This document shows positions 59,728 to 64,000 of a DNA stretch of 64,000 nucleotides, one piece after another. The notes beneath the pieces are model-generated. The model did no database searches. It saw only the letters and a list, made by a program, of their open reading frames with translations, and had not been told where the DNA came from. Origin of the DNA: Streptomyces sp. R28 (lineage in GTDB: Bacteria > Actinomycetota > Actinomycetes > Streptomycetales > Streptomycetaceae); NCBI RefSeq assembly GCF_041052385.1, contig NZ_CP163439.1:8483001-8547000 (forward strand). Direction: 5' to 3'. The stretch's first letter is position 1, and each line of letters begins with the position of its first letter. A program made the position numbers and the translations under genes.

Positions 59728-60111
59728 CGGCGCGAACAGGTCGACGCCGTTTCCGTCCGGGTCCTGGACGGAGGCGTACCGCTGGCCCCAGAAGGCGTCC
59801 CACGGCTTGAGCTCCCCGTGGCAGCCGGCGCCCACCAGCTCTTCGTACACCGCGTCCACCTCACTCGGATCCGCGCACCGCAGCGCCAACGAGTGCCGGC
59901 CGCTCCCCGTGGGTGGCTGCCACTCCGGGAGGAAGGAGCGCACGGTCGCCTCCGTGTCGAGCAACAACCGCAGCCCGCCCGGCAGTTCCGCCTCGGCGTG
60001 CGGCTCGTTCTCGGCGCCGTCGGGGAAGGCGAAGCCGAGGCGGCGGTAGAAGACGACGGAGGCGGCCATGTCGGAGACGACGAGGCCGATGGCATCGAAT
60101 CGTGGAGTCAT
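59704..60111 (-). CDS. VOC-family (glyoxalase-like) protein
   Basis: 135 aa. Glyoxalase/bleomycin-resistance fold: RFDAIGLVVSDMAASVVFYRRLGFAFPDGAENEPHAEAELPGGLRLLLDT and SVQDPDGNGVDLF. Metal-binding His appears replaced in the first strand, as in bleomycin-resistance-type members. Substrate unknown. The frame stays open upstream through 12-bp repeats (MSDGVSDGVSDS); ATG 60109-60111 is taken as start. Confidence 0.9.
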   Translation of the reverse strand: MTPRFDAIGLVVSDMAASVVFYRRLGFAFPDGAENEPHAEAELPGGLRLLLDTEATVRSFLPEWQPPTGSGRHSLALRCADPSEVDAVYEELVGAGCHGELKPWDAFWGQRYASVQDPDGNGVDLFAPLAAAPAE

Positions 60112-60154
60112 GCGGCCACCGTAGGCAGCCGGTGACGGCCGGGTCTTGAAGGAA

Positions 60155-60226
60155 TCGGACACCCCGTCGGACACCCCGTCGGACACCCCGTCGGACAGCC
60201 TGTCGGGCGTCCCGTCGGGCGCCTAG
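60155..60226. repeat. Six 12-bp tandem repeats
   Basis: Units of TCGGACACCCCG at 60155, 60167 and 60179, then diverged units at 60191, 60203 and 60215. They fill the gap between two VOC genes and end in the stop codon of the upstream one. Confidence 0.88.
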
Positions 60227-60855
60227 TGGAAGGTCACCGGTCCCAGCGGCGTGTCCACCGTGAACGACATCCCCACCGGGCCCGTCGTGAGGTCGAGGTC
60301 CGTGCCGAGGGCTGCCAGCAGGGGACGGATCTCGTCCGGCTCGGGGGCGCTCGCGGACAGGGACAGCAGGGGTGTGGTGGGCAGGTCCGAGGCGGTGGGG
60401 TGGACCGTGGCGCTCCAGTCGATGAGGAAGGGGACCAGGCCGGAGGGGTGGGCGTCGTCGCCGTCGGTGAGCCGCCATTCCAGCAGGGTGCCGTCGGGTC
60501 TGCGGCGCCTCATCGCCTGCGCCGGGCCGGGGTCGTACCCCTGGGCCCGGGCGGCCGCGATCGCCGCGTCCAGGTCGGGCGGGCTGATCGCCCAGGTGAC
60601 CGTGCGCGGGGCGGTGAGCCCGTCGACCTCGAAGGGTCGGGGCTGCCCGGGCGCGGACTGCTCGGTGTCCGGCCCGATGATCTCCAGGTAGCTGGCGCCG
60701 CCCAGGGACACCAGACAGTTGCGGGTGCCGAGCCCGACGTGCACGCCGCCCGGGGCCGGGGGCACGCCGGTGCGTCGGGTGAAGTCGGCGACCGTGGCGG
60801 CCAGGTCCGGGGTCGCGAGGACGAGATGGTCCAGGAGCGCGGGGATGGCGTTCAT
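60223..60855 (-). CDS. Glyoxalase-like domain protein (VOC)
   Basis: 210 aa. PF13468-type: LDHLVLATPDLAATVADFTRRTGVPPAPGGVHVGLGTRNCLVSLGGASYLEIIGPD, and C-terminal GMSFTVDTPLGPVTF. Conserved LDH and EIIGPD. Function unknown. ATG at 60853-60855. Possibly cotranscribed with the next gene through the repeats. Confidence 0.9.
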   Translation of the reverse strand: MNAIPALLDHLVLATPDLAATVADFTRRTGVPPAPGGVHVGLGTRNCLVSLGGASYLEIIGPDTEQSAPGQPRPFEVDGLTAPRTVTWAISPPDLDAAIAAARAQGYDPGPAQAMRRRRPDGTLLEWRLTDGDDAHPSGLVPFLIDWSATVHPTASDLPTTPLLSLSASAPEPDEIRPLLAALGTDLDLTTGPVGMSFTVDTPLGPVTFH

Positions 60856-60922
60856 CGCAGCCGAGGCTACGCAGAGCGGCCTGCGTTATGGAACACCTGT
60901 GCGCCAGGACGGGCCGGTGGCC

Positions 60923-61948
60923 TCACTCCTCGAACACGACGGTGCCGTCCTCCAGCAGCGTCGGATGGATCTTCATCGGGCCGTACTCGTCGATGTCCGA
61001 CGGGCGCGGCGTCTCCGGACCGTCGGGGCCCATGCGCAGCAGGCGCTCGGTACGGCAGATCCGGAAGACCCGGCCCGCCACATGGGCCTCGTCGGCGCGC
61101 TCGAGCGCCCGGAACTCCTCGGCCGCCTTCTCGTACACGGCCTTCTTCTCGTCGTCGAACTTGTAGAGCATGGGCCACATCTCGCTCATCGCGTCGTAGA
61201 GCACGCGTCTGGCGTCGTGCGGGGTGGACTGGAGGGCGAGGGCCGGCTCCCAGCCGGTCCGTTCGCGCTCGACCACGGCGAAACAGGTGGGCAACAGCAC
61301 GACCTGCGGGTGCGAGTGCACCGCCTGCTCCGACTCCCTGCGCAGGTCGAGGGGGAACCGCACGCCCCGGTACGCGAAGTCCCGCAGCGCGGCCAGCAGG
61401 GCGCCCGTCATCGGGCCGCCCTCCACACGGTCCGGGTCGAGGGCGAAGTCCAGGTCGGGGGAGGGGGTGTGGTCGGCGCGCCGGTCCCAGGTCCGCTCCG
61501 CGGGCTCCGGGTCGGTGGGGCGAGGCGGCTCCAGCCGGTTGTTGCCGTCGCAGCGCGTGAACTCGTCCCCGCGCACGATCCGGTACCGGACCCCGCACGC
61601 CTCGACCTCGTTCACCGGCTCCCGTTCCAACACCTCCACGGCGGCGAGCAGTTCACGCCGTACGGCGGGATCGTCGGTGTCGTCCTTCGCGCGGAACCAC
61701 AGATGTGTGTTGAGCGAGTCCCGGCACATCTGCGGCATCCCGTTCACGACCGGCTTCAGCACCCGCCACTCGGGCCCCACCGCCGGATCCTGCACGGCGA
61801 CCCCGAACACCGGCCCACGCAGGGCGAACCCGGGATAGAGCAGAGAGGCGTCCACCGCGTCGGCCTCCCGCACCCACGCGGCGGGGTCGTCACGGCGGAT
61901 CAACTCGTCGTGGAGGGCGTGGATCTGTTGCTGCCAGTCATGGGTCAT
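60923..61948 (-). CDS. DUF5954-like protein of unknown function
   Basis: 341 aa, cytoplasmic. Contains GMPQMCRDSLNTHLWFRAKDDTDD, REPVNEVEACGVRYRIVRGDEFTRCDG and RVFRICRTERLLRMGPDGPETPRPSDIDEYGPMKIHP, which I recognise as the streptomycete DUF5954 pattern (moderately sure). No catalytic motif or signal peptide. ATG 61946-61948; a GTG or ATG farther up is not favoured. Confidence 0.8.
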   Translation of the reverse strand: MTHDWQQQIHALHDELIRRDDPAAWVREADAVDASLLYPGFALRGPVFGVAVQDPAVGPEWRVLKPVVNGMPQMCRDSLNTHLWFRAKDDTDDPAVRRELLAAVEVLEREPVNEVEACGVRYRIVRGDEFTRCDGNNRLEPPRPTDPEPAERTWDRRADHTPSPDLDFALDPDRVEGGPMTGALLAALRDFAYRGVRFPLDLRRESEQAVHSHPQVVLLPTCFAVVERERTGWEPALALQSTPHDARRVLYDAMSEMWPMLYKFDDEKKAVYEKAAEEFRALERADEAHVAGRVFRICRTERLLRMGPDGPETPRPSDIDEYGPMKIHPTLLEDGTVVFEE

Positions 61949-62091
61949 GCACGCATTGTTTCCGGGGCGGGTGCGCACGCGGGGGTGAAGCGACCCAACA
62001 ACCCGGGTTGTTGAGGTGCCCCGGTGACCCGAAATTCTCGGATCACCGGCAGCGGTGGGACCGAACAGCCGGCTCCCCTAGGCTCGCCCGC

Positions 62092-62754
62092 ATGGCCGCA
62101 CGACTCCTCGTCCACACCCGCACCACCGCCTACCGGCACGACTCCATCCCGGCCGGCGTCGAGGCCGTCCGCACCATCGGCGACTTCGAGGTGGACCACA
62201 CCGAGGACCCCGCGGCCTTCGAGAAACCCCTCGACGATTACGCGGCCGTCGTCTTCCTCTCCACCAGCGGCGAGGTGCTCACCCCCGCCGGGCGCGAGCG
62301 GCTCGCCGCGTACGCCTCGTCGGGCGGCGGCTTCGTCGGCGTGCACGCTGCGGCCTGCACCGAGTACGACTGGCCGTACTACGGCGAGCTGTTGGGCGCG
62401 CGGTTCGACCGGCACCCCGAGTACCAGCCCGGCAAGGTGGTCGTGGAGGACCGCGACCATCCGGCCACCCGGCACCTGTCCGCCGTATGGGACTTCGTCG
62501 ACGAGTGGTACGACTTCCGCACCAACCCCCGGGGCGCGGTACGGGTGTTGGCCCGCGCCGACGAGTCGTCGTACGACGGCGGCGGCATGGGCGAGGACCA
62601 TCCGCTGGTGTGGTGCCGCGAGCAGGGATCCGGACGCGTCTTCTACACGGCGCTCGGACACGCCTGCGAGGCGTATGAGGACCCGGACTTCCGCGCGCAC
62701 CTGCTCGGCGGGATCAACTGGGCGGCGAGACTGAGTGGGAAGGAGACGAGGTAG
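62092..62754 (+). CDS. ThuA-like domain protein
   Basis: 220 aa. Class I amidotransferase-like fold of the ThuA type: LLVHTRTTAYRHDSIPAGVEAVRTI, YAAVVFLSTSGEVLTPAGRERLAAYASSGGGFVGVHAAACTEYDWPYYGELLGARFDRHPEYQ, GRVFYTALGHACEAYEDPDFRAHLLGGINWA. ThuA is linked to trehalose use in rhizobia, though most homologues have other roles. It has no link by position to the trehalose genes here. Start ATG with weak SD. Confidence 0.9.
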   Translation: MAARLLVHTRTTAYRHDSIPAGVEAVRTIGDFEVDHTEDPAAFEKPLDDYAAVVFLSTSGEVLTPAGRERLAAYASSGGGFVGVHAAACTEYDWPYYGELLGARFDRHPEYQPGKVVVEDRDHPATRHLSAVWDFVDEWYDFRTNPRGAVRVLARADESSYDGGGMGEDHPLVWCREQGSGRVFYTALGHACEAYEDPDFRAHLLGGINWAARLSGKETR

Positions 62755-62801
62755 CGCGGCGGGCCACTCGTCCAGGAAGTCCGATACGCCGGGAGGCGCA
62801 G

Positions 62802-63617
62802 GTGTCGATGACGAGCTTCGATACGAGTGAGCGGCTGATGTGGGCGGGCCGGGCGACCGCCTACGCCGGAAGCTTCGCCAGGCTGTGCGGCCATCCGGTG
62901 CCGCGGCTGCTCGATGCCGCTGAAGTCCGGCCCGGCCTGCGGATACTGGATGTGGGAACCGGGCCGGGGACCGTCGCCGCTGCCGCATGTGCGCGGGGCG
63001 CGAGGGTGACGGCCGTGGATGCCGAACCGACCATGGTCCAGCTGGCCATGCGGGCCGCGCCTGAGGCAGACGTACGAGTGGCTGCCCTTCCCGAGCTTCC
63101 CTTCAGCGACGGGGAGTTCGATGCCGTCGTGGCCAACTTCGTGCTGAACCATGTCGGCCGGCCCGGGCTCGCCCTCGCTGAGCTGCGCCGCGTCGTCCGG
63201 CCGAACGGCTGGGTCGCGCTGACGATCTGGGCGGCGCCACCGGCACCGGGCCAGGCTCTGCTCGGCCGCGCGATCCAGGCCGCGGGTGCGGTGCGTCCCG
63301 TGCATCCGCCCGCGGGACTGGCCCCCGAGGACGACTTTCCCCGTGGCGAGAGCGGACTGACCGGCCTGATGCACGCGGCAGGGCTGTGTGAGGCGGTCTG
63401 CGAGACCCTGCGCTGGGACCACCGGGCCGACGCCGAGGAGTGGTGGAGCGGTCCTGCGGCCGGCGTGGCCTTCGGCGGTCAGATCGTGCAGAGCCAGACC
63501 CCGGGGATCCGGGCCGAGATCAAACGCCACTTCGATCTCTTCAGTGCCAAGTTCGCGGACGAATCCGGTGTGCTGACGTTGCCGCATGCGGCGTTGCTCG
63601 CCCGCGCGCGCCGCTGA
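62802..63617 (+). CDS. SAM-dependent methyltransferase (class I)
   Basis: 271 aa from GTG, preceded by GGGAGG. Motif I LRILDVGTGPGTVAAAACARGARVTAVDAEP, motif post-I, motif III ALPELPFSDGEFDAVVANFVLNHVGRPGLALAELRRVVRPNGWVALTIWA. UbiE/small-molecule type. N-terminus WAGRATAYAGSFARLCGHPVPRLLDAA resembles natural-product methyltransferases. Acceptor unknown. Followed by a strong terminator. Confidence 0.92.
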   Translation: MSMTSFDTSERLMWAGRATAYAGSFARLCGHPVPRLLDAAEVRPGLRILDVGTGPGTVAAAACARGARVTAVDAEPTMVQLAMRAAPEADVRVAALPELPFSDGEFDAVVANFVLNHVGRPGLALAELRRVVRPNGWVALTIWAAPPAPGQALLGRAIQAAGAVRPVHPPAGLAPEDDFPRGESGLTGLMHAAGLCEAVCETLRWDHRADAEEWWSGPAAGVAFGGQIVQSQTPGIRAEIKRHFDLFSAKFADESGVLTLPHAALLARARR

Positions 63618-63650
63618 ACTCCTTGTGCTGCTCGGCTTTGATCTCGCACG

Positions 63651-63687
63651 TCGAACCCCGGCGCGTTCGTCTCGCGCCGGGGTTCGA
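63651..63687. terminator. 15-bp-stem terminator
   Basis: Perfect arms TCGAACCCCGGCGCG / CGCGCCGGGGTTCGA with loop TTCGTCT. Between the methyltransferase and the convergent gene, so bidirectional. Confidence 0.92.
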
Positions 63688-63702
63688 CCTGCCGTTACGG
63701 CG

Positions 63703-64000
63703 TCACGACGGACGACGCGGCCTGCGGAGCGCGCGGAACTGGGGGCCGTAGGTGCCCGGGGCGTAGCGGAGCCCGGTCTCCATCAGTTCCACGGCGGGAT
63801 CCTCCAGCGCACGCATGGCGTGCATGGCCGCGTTCAGGGTGCGCTCGCCGCCACCCGCCCAGGCCGCGTCGAGGCCGTCCAGCACGGTGCTGTAGGTGGC
63901 GTCGAAACGGAACAGGAGCTGCCCGACATGGACCGGGGGCCTGGGCCAGCCGCCGACCGGGACCGGGGCCATGGGGCGCACGTCGGGGAAGGGTACGGGC
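63703..64000 (-). CDS. Ferritin-like domain protein, C-terminal part
   Basis: Frame open from the window end; 99 codons seen. GQLLFRFDATYSTVLDGLDAAWAGGGERTLNAAMHAMRALEDPAVELMETGLRYAPGTYGPQFRAL resembles the C-terminal helices of the VioB-type ferritin-like proteins of Streptomyces (F-x-A-x-YS-x-hydrophobic; G-x-Y-GP-F). The metal-binding residues lie upstream, outside the window. Moderate assignment. Confidence 0.6.
   Translation of the reverse strand, partial: PVPFPDVRPMAPVPVGGWPRPPVHVGQLLFRFDATYSTVLDGLDAAWAGGGERTLNAAMHAMRALEDPAVELMETGLRYAPGTYGPQFRALRRPRRPS

Noticed and set aside
60155..60226. CRISPR-like or REP array.
   Set aside because: 12-bp units without spacers; simple tandem repeat.
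62092..62754. ThuA-like gene as part of the trehalose pathway.
   Set aside because: It is 40 kb away from the tre genes and the family has many other functions.

Overview
The window is chromosomal DNA of very high G+C with almost exclusive G or C at third codon positions, many GTG starts and dense 4-bp ATGA/GTGA gene overlaps. Together with a geosmin synthase, an SSI-type protease inhibitor, a SAV2148-type HEPN protein, a split TreX/TreY/TreZ trehalose pathway and a MMPL transporter, this points to a Streptomyces. No rRNA, tRNA, CRISPR array, insertion sequence or prophage was seen; the region reads as core-to-accessory chromosome rather than an island.

Layout. 1-9.8 kb: 3' half of geosmin synthase, a cytoplasmic protein of unknown function, a phenoxazinone-synthase-like multicopper oxidase, a glutamine-amidotransferase-like protein divergent from a LysR regulator, a PDZ membrane protein, a LysE exporter, an M24 peptidase and a kinase-fold protein that has lost its catalytic residues. 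9.8-21.3 kb: treZ, treY and glgX (treX), all on the minus strand, which together turn glycogen or maltodextrin into trehalose. They are interrupted by a DUF1707-FHA protein, by a compact module of two related M14 carboxypeptidases facing each other around a subtilisin-inhibitor-like secreted protein, and by the decayed remains of an MFS transporter.

21.5-35.3 kb: a two-gene secreted unit with a C-terminal-domain-only copper amine oxidase, a SAV2148 HEPN protein, a DEDDh exonuclease, a YbaK deacylase overlapping an EamA exporter that is divergent from its LysR neighbour, a sugar ABC transporter operon (two permeases, then the binding protein), two further kinase-fold proteins and a macrolide-type glycosyltransferase preceded by four 16-bp tandem repeats and a TetR-like palindrome. 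35.3-40.5 kb: MMPL transporter, DUF1697 and SnoaL/DUF4440-like genes, a transglutaminase pseudogene and a ketopantoate-reductase-like enzyme.

40.5-50.1 kb: a complete assimilatory sulfur operon on the minus strand, in transcription order sulfite reductase, 62-aa double-CxxC protein, cysH, cysC, cysD, cysN, a sulfonate/sulfate-type ABC transporter (binding protein, ATPase, permease) and a sirohydrochlorin chelatase that would supply the sirohaem precursor. About 180 bp upstream lies a short leader-peptide gene with the motif SRRHVDL and one Cys near its end, which I regard as the likely cysteine-sensing element. 50.2-64 kb: GNAT acetyltransferase, secreted protein, GAF-type activator, AidB-like acyl-CoA dehydrogenase, YihY/BrkB membrane protein, NmrA-type reductase divergent from an AraC regulator, a second AraC-like protein, two VOC proteins, a DUF5954 protein, ThuA-like protein, a methyltransferase and the end of a ferritin-like gene.

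Striking themes are several active-site deviations (amine oxidase, kinase fold, amidotransferase), two deletion-type pseudogenes, and a number of short in-register tandem repeats (9, 12, 15, 16 and 18 bp) in N-terminal coding or promoter regions.
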